A stretch of 64,000 nucleotides of DNA from Senimuribacter intestinalis (GCA_943192975.1 CALPCJ010000009.1:62001-126000), one strand, 5' to 3'; positions 15,844 to 25,757 are shown, counted from the stretch's first letter. Program-made: numbers and translations. The notes: generated from the letters alone by a model not told the origin.

Positions 15844-16962
15844 ATGGACAAAAAATATATGAGGCTTGCCATCAATCTTGCGAAAAAGGGCGCCGGTTAT
15901 ACCGCCCCTAACCCGCTGGTCGGCGCAGTTATCGTAAAGAATGACAAGATTATCGGACAGGGTTTTCACGAAAAGTACGGACAGCTTCATGCTGAGCGCA
16001 ACGCTCTTGCAGACTGCAGAAGTCGTGGAAATGACCCAAAAGGCGCGTCTATCTACGTGACCCTGACGCCCTGCTGTCACTACGGCAAAACGCCGCCTTG
16101 CACGGAGGCAATCATTGAAAGCGGTATTTCCCATGTCATCATCGGTTCCCGCGATCCCAATCCGCAGGTTTTAGACAAAAGTATCGAGCTCCTGAAAGCT
16201 GCCGGAATCAAAGTCACAACCGATTTCCTTCGCGAAGAATGCGACCAGCTGAATCCAATCTTTTTCCACTATATCACCTGTCACACTCCTTATGTGACGC
16301 TGAAATATGCCATGACTATGGACGGGAAAATTGCTACCTTCGCCGGTCATTCCCAGTGGATTACAGGCGAGACTGCCCGTGCAAAGGTTCATCAGGACAG
16401 ACATCTGTACACAGCGATTATGGTCGGTATTGGTACAGTTCTTGCTGACGATCCACTCTTGACCAGCAGACTGGCTGATGGCAGCGGAAAAAATCCGATT
16501 CGCATTATCTGTGACAGCAATCTTCGCACACCTCTTACGTCAAAAATTGTAACTACTGCTTCCGAAGTGGAAACAATGATTGCTACGGCAGAAAATGATC
16601 CTACGTACCACGCACCTTATCTGGAAAAAGGTTGTAAAATTCTAGTGGTTCCAAAGGATGCTTCCGGCTCTATCGACCTGAAAATCTTGATGGTGCTTCT
16701 GGGCACCATGAAAATAGATAGTATTCTTTTGGAAGGAGGCGCTGCTCTGAACTGGTCGGCGCTGCATGCCGGCATTGTCAACAGACTGCAGGCATATATC
16801 GCCCCGAAGATTTTCGGAGGAAAAAATGCCCTCTCCCCTGTTGCCGGAGACGGCGCCGAATTTCCTTCGGAAGCTGTTAAACTGACTAATTCGAAGATTA
16901 CCGCCATCGGCGAAGATTTACTCATAGAAAGCGAGGTTTTGCCATGTTTACAGGAATTGTAG
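15844..16962 (+). CDS. ribD: Bifunctional riboflavin deaminase/reductase RibD
   Basis: Performs the second and third steps of riboflavin synthesis. The N-terminal deaminase (residues about 1-145) has the zinc motif HAERNAL and TPCCHYGKTPPC (Cys where Ser or Glu-Pro-Cys-Ser is usual); the C-terminal reductase has TLKYAMTMDGKIAT, MVGIGTVLADDPLLT and LLEGGAALNWSAL. 372 residues is normal. Start at 15844 (GGAAAGGAATACCTCCT upstream); an in-frame ATG at 15802 has no ribosome site. First gene of the rib operon. Confidence 0.95.
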   Translation: MDKKYMRLAINLAKKGAGYTAPNPLVGAVIVKNDKIIGQGFHEKYGQLHAERNALADCRSRGNDPKGASIYVTLTPCCHYGKTPPCTEAIIESGISHVIIGSRDPNPQVLDKSIELLKAAGIKVTTDFLREECDQLNPIFFHYITCHTPYVTLKYAMTMDGKIATFAGHSQWITGETARAKVHQDRHLYTAIMVGIGTVLADDPLLTSRLADGSGKNPIRIICDSNLRTPLTSKIVTTASEVETMIATAENDPTYHAPYLEKGCKILVVPKDASGSIDLKILMVLLGTMKIDSILLEGGAALNWSALHAGIVNRLQAYIAPKIFGGKNALSPVAGDGAEFPSEAVKLTNSKITAIGEDLLIESEVLPCLQEL

Positions 16963-17609
16963 AAGAGTGCGGCACCGTAACAGCTGTTCAGAAAAATGCC
17001 GCTTCGGCGGTTTTACACATCGGCTGCAAAAAAATCCTGTCTGACATTCATCTGGGTGACAGCATTGCAGTAAACGGCGTCTGCCTAACTGTCACAAGCT
17101 TTAACGGAAGCAGCTTTTCCGCTGATGTCATGCACGAAACTCTGAACCGGTCCTCTCTAGGGGCTTTATCCGCAGGTAGCCGGGTCAATCTGGAGCGTGC
17201 TATGGCAGCGGGCGGCAGATTCGGCGGACATATCGTCAGCGGACATATCGACGGCACGGGCACGATTACCCAGATTCAAAAGGACGACAATGCAGTCTGG
17301 TACACCATCAACTGCGGTAATCAACTGCTAAAATATATCATAGAAAAAGGCTCCATCGCCATCGACGGAATCAGCCTGACAGTAGCGCGGCTTGAGCACC
17401 GAAGCTTTTCTGTCTCCATCATTCCCCATACCTTGTCTGAAACCATACTGGCAGATAAAAAGTCGGGGGATATCGTCAATCTGGAAAACGACTGTATCGG
17501 AAAATACGTGGAGCGGCTGCTCTCCTTTGAAGATCCCAACGCTGCTCCTGCGAAAAAAGAAAGTAACATCACCGCCGCGTTTCTTGCAGAACACGGATTC
17601 AATTATTAG
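16944..17609 (+). CDS. ribE: Riboflavin synthase alpha subunit
   Basis: Makes riboflavin from two 6,7-dimethyl-8-ribityllumazine molecules. The N-terminus MFTGIVEECG is diagnostic, and two lumazine-binding repeats are visible (VNGVCLTV...FGGHIVSGHIDGTG and IDGISLTV...). 221 residues. It begins 19 bp before the end of ribD with a GCGAGG site, so translation is coupled. Confidence 0.96.
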   Translation: MFTGIVEECGTVTAVQKNAASAVLHIGCKKILSDIHLGDSIAVNGVCLTVTSFNGSSFSADVMHETLNRSSLGALSAGSRVNLERAMAAGGRFGGHIVSGHIDGTGTITQIQKDDNAVWYTINCGNQLLKYIIEKGSIAIDGISLTVARLEHRSFSVSIIPHTLSETILADKKSGDIVNLENDCIGKYVERLLSFEDPNAAPAKKESNITAAFLAEHGFNY

Positions 17610-17634
17610 AAACAAAAAAGAAAGGAAAATCACC

Positions 17635-18843
17635 ATGAAAGAATTTGAGTTCAGTACAGTAGAAGAAGCCTTGGAAGATTTGCGCCAGGGTAAAATCATT
17701 CTCTGCACCGATGATCCGGACAGAGAAAACGAAGGCGATTTCATCTGCGCCGCAGAGTTTGCCACGACTGAAAACGTCAACTTTATGGCGGTTCATGGCA
17801 AAGGTCTTATCTGCATGCCGATGAGCGAAGAAATCTGCAGGAAACTCCAGCTTCCCCAGATGGTTGACAACAACACTGACAACCACTGCACCGCCTTTAC
17901 CGTTTCCATCGATCATGTAGACACCACGACCGGCATTTCCGCTGAGGAACGTGGACTGACCGCCAGAAAATGCGTCTCAGGTGACGCAAAACCAGAGGAT
18001 TTCCGTCGTCCCGGTCACATGTTTCCGCTGCTTGCAAAGCCGCAGGGCGTTTTGGAGCGGAACGGCCATACAGAAGCAACCGTAGACCTGATGCGCCTTG
18101 CTGGGCTTTCCGAATGCGGTCTGTGCTGCGAAATCATGCGGGAAGACGGCACTATGATGCGCACCCCGCAGTTGAAAGAACTTGCTGCCAAATATGACTT
18201 AAAATTCATCAGCATCAAAGCTATCCAGGAATACAGAAAAAAACACGAAAACCTGGTAGAATGCGTCGCTGTTACCAAACTGCCAACCAAATACGGCAAC
18301 TTTATGGCACACGGCTATATCAATAAACTCAACGGCGAGCATCATATCGCATTGGTCAAAGGAGATATCGGAGACGGAGAAAATCTTTTGTGCCGTGTAC
18401 ACTCTGAATGTCTGACCGGCGACGCCTTCGGTTCGGCTAAGTGCGACTGCGGCGAGCAGCTTGCCGCTGCCCTGACCCAGATTGAGGCAGAAGGCAGAGG
18501 CATTCTCCTCTACATGCGGCAGGAAGGCAGAGGCATCGGCTTAATCAATAAACTGAAAGCTTATGAACTACAGGATCAGGGTATGGATACCCTGGAAGCC
18601 AACCTTGCCCTGGGTTTTGCGGGCGATCTTCGCGAATACTATATCGGCGCGCAGATTCTAAAAGATCTGGGCGCGAAAACCCTGCGGCTTTTAACCAACA
18701 ACCCACAGAAGGTTTACGAACTGTCCGAGTTCGGCATGGACATCACAGAGCGCGTGCCGATTCAGATGCCTGCCACCGCCCACGACCTGTTCTATCTGAA
18801 AACCAAACAGGAAAGAATGGGACACATTCTGGATTATAAATAA
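17635..18843 (+). CDS. ribBA: Bifunctional DHBP synthase / GTP cyclohydrolase II
   Basis: Supplies both precursors of lumazine. N-terminal 3,4-dihydroxy-2-butanone 4-phosphate synthase (ILCTDDPDRENEGDF..., RRPGHMFPLLA) and C-terminal GTP cyclohydrolase II with zinc cysteines (SECLTGDAFGSAKCDCGEQL) and MRQEGRGIGL. 402 residues is standard. The ATG at 17635 follows AAAGGAAAATCACC; the open frame upstream overlaps ribE and is not used. Confidence 0.96.
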   Translation: MKEFEFSTVEEALEDLRQGKIILCTDDPDRENEGDFICAAEFATTENVNFMAVHGKGLICMPMSEEICRKLQLPQMVDNNTDNHCTAFTVSIDHVDTTTGISAEERGLTARKCVSGDAKPEDFRRPGHMFPLLAKPQGVLERNGHTEATVDLMRLAGLSECGLCCEIMREDGTMMRTPQLKELAAKYDLKFISIKAIQEYRKKHENLVECVAVTKLPTKYGNFMAHGYINKLNGEHHIALVKGDIGDGENLLCRVHSECLTGDAFGSAKCDCGEQLAAALTQIEAEGRGILLYMRQEGRGIGLINKLKAYELQDQGMDTLEANLALGFAGDLREYYIGAQILKDLGAKTLRLLTNNPQKVYELSEFGMDITERVPIQMPATAHDLFYLKTKQERMGHILDYK

Positions 18844-18946
18844 ACCATACGTCAAATCTTTCCCGGAGAGCTGCACTGCTCTTACTGTATAACGCTCCGG
18901 AAATGATATTGACAAAAATCTAATCTTAAGATAGGAGAAATAAAAC

Positions 18947-19414
18947 ATGAAAATTTATGAAGGAAAATTAGTATCAAAAGAAATGAAAATCGGTATCGTC
19001 TGTGCCAGATTCAACGAGTTTATCGTATCTAAGCTGCTTGGTGGCGCTTTGGACGGTCTTTCCCGCCACGATGTCAAAGAGGAAAACATCGAAATCGCAT
19101 GGTGCCCAGGCGCTTTTGAAATTCCTCTCATTGCACAGAAAATGGCAAAGTCTGGAAAATATGACGCTGTCATCTGTCTAGGCGCAGTCATCCGCGGTAC
19201 AACTTCCCACTATGATTATGTCTGCGCCGAAGTTTCCAAAGGCATTGCTGCGGTTTCTCTTGCGGCTGACATTCCGGTGATGTTCGGCATTCTGACGACA
19301 GACAACATCGAGCAGGCTATCGAAAGAGCCGGCACAAAAGCTGGAAACAAAGGCTATGACTGTGCAGTTGGCGCAATCGAGATGGTAAATCTGATTGGGG
19401 AGATTGAGAAATAA
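18947..19414 (+). CDS. ribH: 6,7-dimethyl-8-ribityllumazine synthase
   Basis: Condenses DHBP with the pyrimidine from the GTP branch; forms icosahedral shells in many bacteria. 155 residues with VCARFNEFI, CPGAFEIPL, VICLGAVIRGTTSHYDYV and FGILTTDN. Start follows TAGGAG. The 103-bp gap after ribBA has only a weak hairpin, so it is probably part of the same transcript. Confidence 0.96.
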   Translation: MKIYEGKLVSKEMKIGIVCARFNEFIVSKLLGGALDGLSRHDVKEENIEIAWCPGAFEIPLIAQKMAKSGKYDAVICLGAVIRGTTSHYDYVCAEVSKGIAAVSLAADIPVMFGILTTDNIEQAIERAGTKAGNKGYDCAVGAIEMVNLIGEIEK

Positions 19415-19511
19415 TTCGCGTTCCCAAAAAGCAACATATTAAAATTGTATAAGCGAAAAGTACTGACCAGCATATCTTTCGAAGAACTAAAAACTATAAA
19501 ATGAATTTTTC

Positions 19512-19550
19512 AGCCCAAGGAACCTGCCGGCAAAGCAAGCCCCTTGGGTT
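19512..19550. terminator. Possible bidirectional terminator between ribH and the sigma-54 activator
   Basis: Inverted repeat CCCAAGG (19514-19520) / CCTTGGG (19542-19548) with further pairing inside, placed between convergent genes. The T tracts on both sides are short, so efficiency is uncertain. Confidence 0.5.
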
Positions 19551-19555
19551 GTTCT

Positions 19556-21523
19556 TCAAATCACCCTGCATCCTCTTCTTCCCTTTCCGATTTCAATCAG
19601 GCCCTCCGATTCCAATGTATGCAGCAATTTTCGCGCCTTATCATCGCTAAGTCTGATTCCCCTCTTTGATAGCTCCCACAAAATCGCAGTGCGCCCAATG
19701 CCGGAATCAGCGTCCGTATGTCTGCTTATAATATCCAGCACTAGCTCCCTAATATCTGTCGGCTTTGGCTCAGTACCAATTACTTCCCGCTGCGGTAACA
19801 CGGTAGCGCCGATTCCCTTCGGCAACTCTCCAAGAAGCAGATAGTAGTCTGCTGCATTTTTTAACTCACGCACATTACCCGGCCATGAGTACTGCGCAAG
19901 TGCAGTCTTCTCCTCGGCAGTCAGCCTCTCGTAAGATTCGCCGAGAAAAACCTCCATCAGCTTTGGAATTTCTTCCGGTCGTTGACGCAGAGGCGGTAGT
20001 TCAACAGGAATATTGCTGAGCCTATAATATAAATCCTCTCGAAACTCTTTTTGAGCAATGGCTTCCCGCAGATCCTTGTTGGTGGCAGCCAAAATCCGAA
20101 TATCTACATCGATGACCTTATCACTGCCAAGACGCATAATCTGCTTTTCCTGCAGCACACGCAGAAGTCTTGCCTGCAGATTTAAAGACATATCTCCGAT
20201 TTCGTCCAGAAAAATAGTACCCTTGCTGGCCTGCTCAAAGAGACCGGTCTTTCCGTTGACTGCTGCACCGGTAAAAGCGCCCTTTTCGTAGCCGAACAGT
20301 TCACTTTCCAGAAGTGACTCCGGCAGCGCCGCACAGTTAATCGCCACAAACGGCTGACTGTTTCTCCAGGAGTAATTATGAATAGACTGTGCAATCATTT
20401 CCTTTCCGGTGCCGCTTTCTCCGCTGATTAAAACTGTATAATCCGAAAGCGCAGCTTTCTTTGCAATCTCGATGGATTTACGCATGGCAGAACTTTCACA
20501 GCATATATCGTCAAAGGTGTATTTCGCTACCAATCCGCTCTTTACAAGCTGCTTATTCAGTGCGTTTTCCATGTTCTTAATGTTCTTAATGTCCTTGACA
20601 TCATTAAACAGCAGCGAATATCCAATCACCTGATCCACAATTTTTACATCAATCTTGGTGACAATATAATTGCCTCCGTAAAATTTTACCAATCGATTGT
20701 CAAATTCTTCATGACGTATCATCTCCACCATATCATCATCAAAAAAGGAGGAAACACTGACGCCCTCTCTATCGTCAATACCAAGCAGCGTCTGTGCTTT
20801 ATCATTGACATATACAGTGCGAAGCTCCTTATCCAAAATCAAAACAGCATTTTGCGCATCCCTAATCGTTCGCTTAAGCATTTCTGTCTTGAGATGCTCC
20901 GTTACATAGCGCTCATTGATGCCCTTGTTGTTTTCAGCTACCAGCTGGGTGTACTTCAAAAGATTTCTCGTCACACTTTCGTTATGCAGTCCCAGCTTAT
21001 TGATAATCGTAATAAAAGTGTTCACATCGATATATCTGTTCTGGATGTTAATCGCTTTTTTAATAAACGATGGCACTTTTTCATCCGGTGTAATGGCAAT
21101 GGTGATTTCACGATACTGCGCCTCATTTTCCCCTTCTAAATAGGGAATCAGATGTAAATGATTGAGTCCCATCTCATACAGGTTATTGGTAACCTGCAGC
21201 GTGCTTTCTCTCGAATCGTTGACCACAAGCACATTGGTTCCTTCCGGAATACTGAAAACCTCAGGCAAAAACTGCCGCTGAATGGTTCTTCCCATAACAA
21301 TGACCTTGTCCAGCGAAGAAGTATAATCCTTCATTGCGTAAACTCGGTCTTCATATAAAACAACAAACAAATCTGCATCTATCAGCGCCTCATGGTTCAG
21401 TTCTTCGAGAAAACAAATTCTGCCCTCAACATATTCTCCCAGCACGTACTTTAAATTCCGTAAAAGCAAATCACATACTGCAAAATTTTCTCTGTTATTA
21501 AATACCAAACATACGTTCTTCAT
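19556..21523 (-). CDS. Sigma-54-dependent enhancer-binding regulator
   Basis: Transcription activator of 655 residues. N-terminal region (about 1-200) is an unrecognised sensing domain, followed by a PAS-like domain (NAVLILDKELRTVYVNDKAQTLLG), then an AAA+ sigma-54 interaction domain with Walker A GESGTGKE, the sigma-54 contact loop GAFTGA and Walker B TIFLDEIGD, and a C-terminal winged-helix-like region (TAILWELSKRGIRLSDDKARKLLHTLESEG) in place of the usual Fis helix. Start at 21523 follows GGGGAAG. It is divergent from the symporter-amidohydrolase pair, which has a matching -24/-12 promoter, so it very likely controls them. Confidence 0.9.
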   Translation of the reverse strand: MKNVCLVFNNRENFAVCDLLLRNLKYVLGEYVEGRICFLEELNHEALIDADLFVVLYEDRVYAMKDYTSSLDKVIVMGRTIQRQFLPEVFSIPEGTNVLVVNDSRESTLQVTNNLYEMGLNHLHLIPYLEGENEAQYREITIAITPDEKVPSFIKKAINIQNRYIDVNTFITIINKLGLHNESVTRNLLKYTQLVAENNKGINERYVTEHLKTEMLKRTIRDAQNAVLILDKELRTVYVNDKAQTLLGIDDREGVSVSSFFDDDMVEMIRHEEFDNRLVKFYGGNYIVTKIDVKIVDQVIGYSLLFNDVKDIKNIKNMENALNKQLVKSGLVAKYTFDDICCESSAMRKSIEIAKKAALSDYTVLISGESGTGKEMIAQSIHNYSWRNSQPFVAINCAALPESLLESELFGYEKGAFTGAAVNGKTGLFEQASKGTIFLDEIGDMSLNLQARLLRVLQEKQIMRLGSDKVIDVDIRILAATNKDLREAIAQKEFREDLYYRLSNIPVELPPLRQRPEEIPKLMEVFLGESYERLTAEEKTALAQYSWPGNVRELKNAADYYLLLGELPKGIGATVLPQREVIGTEPKPTDIRELVLDIISRHTDADSGIGRTAILWELSKRGIRLSDDKARKLLHTLESEGLIEIGKGRRGCRVI

Positions 21524-21558
21524 CAATCTTCCCCTTTCCTTGCTCATTTTCCTTTATC

Positions 21559-21581
21559 GGATAATTATAAGATAATAATCC
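21559..21581. promoter_or_regulatory. Candidate upstream activating sequence for the sigma-54 activator
   Basis: Near-perfect inverted repeat, arms GGATAATTAT and ATAATAATCC (9 of 10 matching) around AAG. It lies about 65 bp upstream of the -24 element and just upstream of the activator's own start, a common place for an enhancer-binding site. Confidence 0.5.
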
Positions 21582-21645
21582 CATTTTTGCAATAAAATTT
21601 CCTATTTCTTTCCTGACTTTTACTTAATTTCTCTTTTTTCTGTAC

Positions 21646-21660
21646 TGGCACGCTTTTTGC
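21646..21660 (+). promoter_or_regulatory. Sigma-54 (-24/-12) promoter
   Basis: TGGCACG-CTTT-TTGC, with the invariant GG and GC 10 bp apart, an essentially perfect match to the sigma-54 consensus. It precedes the symporter ATG by 67 bp. Confidence 0.9.
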
Positions 21661-21726
21661 TATATAATTAATAGCGCGCAACTAAAATTTTACAAATCTA
21701 AAAAACAAGAAAGAAAGGTAGAAACT

Positions 21727-23184
21727 ATGTTTGCACTCTTTGAACAGTTTACAAATTTCCTCTACGGACTGCCGCTTCTGATCGTAATACTGGTCACCGG
21801 CATTTACTTAACCCTTCGCACCGGATTTTTTCAGCTCCGTCACTTCGGACATATTATAGGCAGTCTCTTCAACAAAGAGCGCCGCAGCAGCGGAGCCGAT
21901 GATAAGAAAAAACTAACTCCTTTCCAGGCCATTTCCATCGCTATCGGCGGTACAGTCGGCGTCAGCAATATGAGCGGTGTCGCTACTGCCATTGCAACAG
22001 GAGGTCCAGGCGCCCTCTTCTGGCTATGGGTTGCCGCTCTTTTAGGCATGATTATCAAAATGGCAGAAGTTACACTGGCTGTTTATTACAGAGAATCCAC
22101 TCCCGGCGGCGAATTCCGCGGCGGTCCTACTTATTACATGCAGAAAGGTCTGGGTCAGGAAAAAGGATATAAATTCTGGAAAGTCTTTGCTGTTATTTTC
22201 GGCGGCTGTATCTTTATGACATGGTTCATCACATTACAGAACTACACCGTATCTGAAGCTGTCGGCAACACCTTTGGACTGCCTCTCATCGTACCTGCGA
22301 TTCTTTACGTAATCGGAATTTACATCGTCATCATCGGTGGTATCAAAAAGGTCGGCGTTGTTGCATCCTATCTGACACCGATTATGTGCACTTTTTACAT
22401 CATCGCAGCTATCGCTATCCTGATTATCAACGCTAACCAGTTGCCTCACACCTTCGCTATGATCTTTAAAGGTGCATTCTCCACACAGGCTGCTTCCGGC
22501 GCTTTCCTTGGCGCAACAGTGGCTTACGCTATGCGACTTGGCTTTGCTCGCAGCGTATACAGCAACGAAGCCGGTTGGGGTACTTCGCCAATGGTACACG
22601 CTACTGCAAACACAGATCACCCTGTAAAACAGGGACTGATGGGCGCCTTTGAAGTATTCATGGACACCATCGTCGTATGTTCCCTGACAGGACTTGTTAT
22701 TATTGTAACTGGTTACTGGGACAGCGGTCTGCAGGGAGCGACCCTGACACTGACAGCTTTCGAATCCGTCATCGGCTCCTTCGCAAGAATTATGATCGCT
22801 ATCAGTATCTTCCTGTTCGGCATGACCACTTCCACGGGCTGGTTCACCTACTATCAGGTTATTTTAGACCATGCTCTGAAAGGAAAAGATAAAGTGAAGA
22901 AAATTGCTTCCAAAGTATTCCTCATCGGAACACCGCTGTGGGGTCTTATCGTAACTGTACTGACTGTATACGGAAACGGCACCCCTGCACAGCTTTGGGT
23001 CATTGCAGACTTTACTACTGTATTCCCAACCTTCTTTAACGTTGCAACCCTGTTCCTGCTCAGCGGCACTTTCATCAAGCTGTTAAAGGACTACCGTGCA
23101 CGTTACCTGGGTGAAGGCAAAATCGACCCGGATATGCACCTGTTCTTTGAGGATAAAGAAAAAGCACAGAAAAAGGACGCATAA
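21727..23184 (+). CDS. Sodium:alanine/glycine symporter (AGCS family)
   Basis: Amino-acid carrier of 485 residues with about 11 membrane helices. Family blocks: GIYLTLRTGFFQLRHFGH, FQAISIAIGGTVGVSNMSGVATAI, GGPTYYMQKGLG, RSVYSNEAGWGTSPMVHA. It imports alanine, glycine or related small amino acids with sodium. Start follows AAGAAAGG. Transcribed from the sigma-54 promoter and followed 2 bp later by an amidohydrolase, so the carrier may bring in that enzyme's substrate. Confidence 0.92.
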   Translation: MFALFEQFTNFLYGLPLLIVILVTGIYLTLRTGFFQLRHFGHIIGSLFNKERRSSGADDKKKLTPFQAISIAIGGTVGVSNMSGVATAIATGGPGALFWLWVAALLGMIIKMAEVTLAVYYRESTPGGEFRGGPTYYMQKGLGQEKGYKFWKVFAVIFGGCIFMTWFITLQNYTVSEAVGNTFGLPLIVPAILYVIGIYIVIIGGIKKVGVVASYLTPIMCTFYIIAAIAILIINANQLPHTFAMIFKGAFSTQAASGAFLGATVAYAMRLGFARSVYSNEAGWGTSPMVHATANTDHPVKQGLMGAFEVFMDTIVVCSLTGLVIIVTGYWDSGLQGATLTLTAFESVIGSFARIMIAISIFLFGMTTSTGWFTYYQVILDHALKGKDKVKKIASKVFLIGTPLWGLIVTVLTVYGNGTPAQLWVIADFTTVFPTFFNVATLFLLSGTFIKLLKDYRARYLGEGKIDPDMHLFFEDKEKAQKKDA

Positions 23185-23186
23185 CA

Positions 23187-24785
23187 ATGGATACATTATT
23201 TTACAACGGAATTGTGAGCACATTAGACCAGCAGGATACCATGGCAGAAGCCGTTGGAATTACTGATGGGAGAATTACCTTTGTCGGCTCCGATGAGGAA
23301 GCAGCTGCGCTTTCCTGTAAAGAGCGCATCGATCTGAAAGGGAAAATGCTGCTGCCTGGTTTTGTTGACAGTCACCTACATATGCTCCACTATGCTTTTG
23401 TAGAAAACTCCATCAAACTCTTTGACTGCCGCAGTGTGCAGGACGTTTTGGACGCTGCAGCTAAAAGACTTGAAATCAGAAAGGAAAAACCGCTGTCATG
23501 GCTCTTTGGCCGCGGCTGGAACGAGGAACTTTTCGACGTGCCCAAGTATCCAGACAAAAAGGACCTGGACGCACTGGCAGATGACATTCCTATTATCATG
23601 GTTCGCGTCTGCGGACACACTGCAGTATGTAACTCCTGCGGGCTGGAAAGGCTGAAGAAGATCAAAGAATATCCGGAAATCTGCCGTGATGTAGATGAAG
23701 TTCACGGCATTCTGAAGGAAAATGCTGTTCAGTTCTTCTATTCTGTATTGGATGCTCCCAGTCAGGAAGAGATCGAAGATTACATCAAATTCGGTATCAG
23801 CAAACTAAACGAGGCAGGTGTCACCGCTATTCAGTCTGATGACCTTGCTTCCCTTCCGGGTAAAAACTGGCGCAGAATTATGTCTGCTTTCAAAGCCCTG
23901 GACAATCGCAAGGAAATGAATCTTCGTATCTATGAACAATGCCTCTTTGAGAGATTTGTGGATTTAAAGGATTTTCTAAAGGAAGGCTATCGAACTGGTC
24001 AGCAAGGCGACTTCTTCACAATCGGTCCGGTCAAGCTACTGCAGGACGGTTCCCTGGGCGCAAGAACCGCTGCTCTGTCGCAGCCCTACGAGGGTGAACC
24101 GGATAACACCGGACTGATTATCTACAAGCAAGAAGAGCTCAACGAAATCATTGCCTGCTGCGACAAATATCACATGCAGATTGCTGTACACTGCATCGGA
24201 GACAGGGCTATGGATATGGTGATCAAAGCCATTACTGCCTCCCCTTATCGAAAGGATAATCCCAAAGACCGTCACGGCATTGTCCATGCGCAGATTACCA
24301 GTCAAAAGGTGCTGGACGATATGAAGGAAAATCATATCATTGCATACATTCAGCCGGTATTTCTCGATCTGGACATGGATATCGTGGAGTCCCGCATCGG
24401 CAGCCAGCGTATGGATAAGGTCTACGCCTGGAAATCCATGCTGGACATGGGCATTCCCGTGTCCGGCGGCTCCGATGCACCGGTTGTAAGCTTTGATGTA
24501 CTGGAAAACATCTACTTTGCTGTCACAAGAAAAAACATTCACGGACAGCCGGAGGAAGGCTGGATTCCTGAGGAGGCCATGTCTGTTCACGAAGCGGTTC
24601 GTCTCTTCACCAAAGACGCAGCCTACTCTTCCTACTCCGAGGAAATAAACGGCACCATCGAGGTCGGTAAATACGCCGATTTAGTCGTTCTGAACCAAAA
24701 TATATACGATATCCCGCCTGAAAAAATCAAAGATGCTCAGGTCGAGATGACAGTATTAAACGGAAAAGTAATCTATCAAAAATAA
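23187..24785 (+). CDS. Amidohydrolase, YtcJ-like (Amidohydro_3)
   Basis: Metal-dependent hydrolase of 532 residues. Metal-site motifs are GFVDSHLHML, AVHCIGDRAMDMV, GIVHAQI and SGGSDAPV, with KLLQDGSLGARTAAL typical of the YtcJ/N-substituted formamide deformylase-like branch. No signal peptide, so cytoplasmic. Second gene of the sigma-54 unit. The physiological substrate (an N-acyl or amide derivative of an amino acid) cannot be read from sequence. Confidence 0.87.
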   Translation: MDTLFYNGIVSTLDQQDTMAEAVGITDGRITFVGSDEEAAALSCKERIDLKGKMLLPGFVDSHLHMLHYAFVENSIKLFDCRSVQDVLDAAAKRLEIRKEKPLSWLFGRGWNEELFDVPKYPDKKDLDALADDIPIIMVRVCGHTAVCNSCGLERLKKIKEYPEICRDVDEVHGILKENAVQFFYSVLDAPSQEEIEDYIKFGISKLNEAGVTAIQSDDLASLPGKNWRRIMSAFKALDNRKEMNLRIYEQCLFERFVDLKDFLKEGYRTGQQGDFFTIGPVKLLQDGSLGARTAALSQPYEGEPDNTGLIIYKQEELNEIIACCDKYHMQIAVHCIGDRAMDMVIKAITASPYRKDNPKDRHGIVHAQITSQKVLDDMKENHIIAYIQPVFLDLDMDIVESRIGSQRMDKVYAWKSMLDMGIPVSGGSDAPVVSFDVLENIYFAVTRKNIHGQPEEGWIPEEAMSVHEAVRLFTKDAAYSSYSEEINGTIEVGKYADLVVLNQNIYDIPPEKIKDAQVEMTVLNGKVIYQK

Positions 24786-24804
24786 TTGCATACTGTCTTA
24801 CGCA

Positions 24805-24836
24805 AAAGGACGTCCCAAATCATCAGGACGTCCTTT
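24805..24836. terminator. Bidirectional terminator between convergent operons
   Basis: Arms AAAGGACGTCC (24805-24815) and GGACGTCCTTT (24826-24836), 10-nt loop. It lies between the amidohydrolase and the convergent EamA gene. Confidence 0.85.
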
Positions 24837-24857
24837 GCTATTTTCTTTATTTTTACT

Positions 24858-25757
24858 TCACATCACATACAGCGCCAAAGCCGCCGTCATAATCAAAATA
24901 GCCGCTATCTTTTTCCGTAGCATAGCTTCCTTTAAGAACACCGCCGACAACACCGCAGATAAAATGATACTCATACGAAAAATCGTTGTTACCACATTGA
25001 CATCAGCAAAAATCAAGGCTTTATAGAAAAAGATATATCCGCCGCCAAGCAAAATAGCGCCTAATACGATTTTTACCAGGTCCCCTGCCGCCAAGGACCA
25101 TGCCTTTTGCCGGTGCCTGCTCCTTGGTTTTTCCTCTTTCTGCTTCGCCAGATACAAAATCCACATCATAATCATTACGATAAAATACCGTATCCCACTG
25201 GCAAAATTGCTGTCTACCGGTGAGCTGTCCATCTTCGTCAAGATATGAGAAACCGATATACATGCAGCAGACAAAACCTCATACACAATCCATTTTCGAC
25301 TGGCACAGTTTTTCTCCTGCGATGATTTATTTTCCTCGTCTCTTTCAATCATCAGCACAGTCCCCGCTGCCATCAACACTGCGCCTGCCAGCATAGCGCC
25401 TGAGATATGTTCCCGCAGTATCACCGCACTTAGAACCATCGTCATAACAATGGACAGATTTTGCAGTGCCAGCACCACGCTGACCGGACCGTCTTTCAGC
25501 CCCAGATAATAGAAAACCCAAGATATGCCCAGAAAAAAACCGGAAGCCGTCAAAAGAGGCCAGCTTTCCACCAGCCCCCATTGATTGAAGCTGCCAAACA
25601 GGATTGCCGCTGCTGCAAACATGCAAAAGATGATGGTATTACTCAGGCCGTTGACCCAGTAAACATCCGCCTTTCCCATGCCTGCCTTTGTCGCAACCAC
25701 AGAACTTCCGCCAAGGATTGCGGACATCCCTGCCAAAATCAAACCGATTATCTGCAT
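24858..25757 (-). CDS. EamA/DMT-family transporter
   Basis: Ten-helix drug/metabolite transporter with two EamA repeats, beginning MQIIGLILAGMSAILGGSSVVATKAG and repeating near the middle (SAACISVSHILTKMDSS). 299 residues from the ATG at 25757; a GTG at 25763 is also possible. The start lies within the end of the S10 peptidase gene. It is the last gene of a peptide/amide-degrading operon, so efflux of a product amino acid is a reasonable guess. Confidence 0.83.
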   Translation of the reverse strand: MQIIGLILAGMSAILGGSSVVATKAGMGKADVYWVNGLSNTIIFCMFAAAAILFGSFNQWGLVESWPLLTASGFFLGISWVFYYLGLKDGPVSVVLALQNLSIVMTMVLSAVILREHISGAMLAGAVLMAAGTVLMIERDEENKSSQEKNCASRKWIVYEVLSAACISVSHILTKMDSSPVDSNFASGIRYFIVMIMMWILYLAKQKEEKPRSRHRQKAWSLAAGDLVKIVLGAILLGGGYIFFYKALIFADVNVVTTIFRMSIILSAVLSAVFLKEAMLRKKIAAILIMTAALALYVM

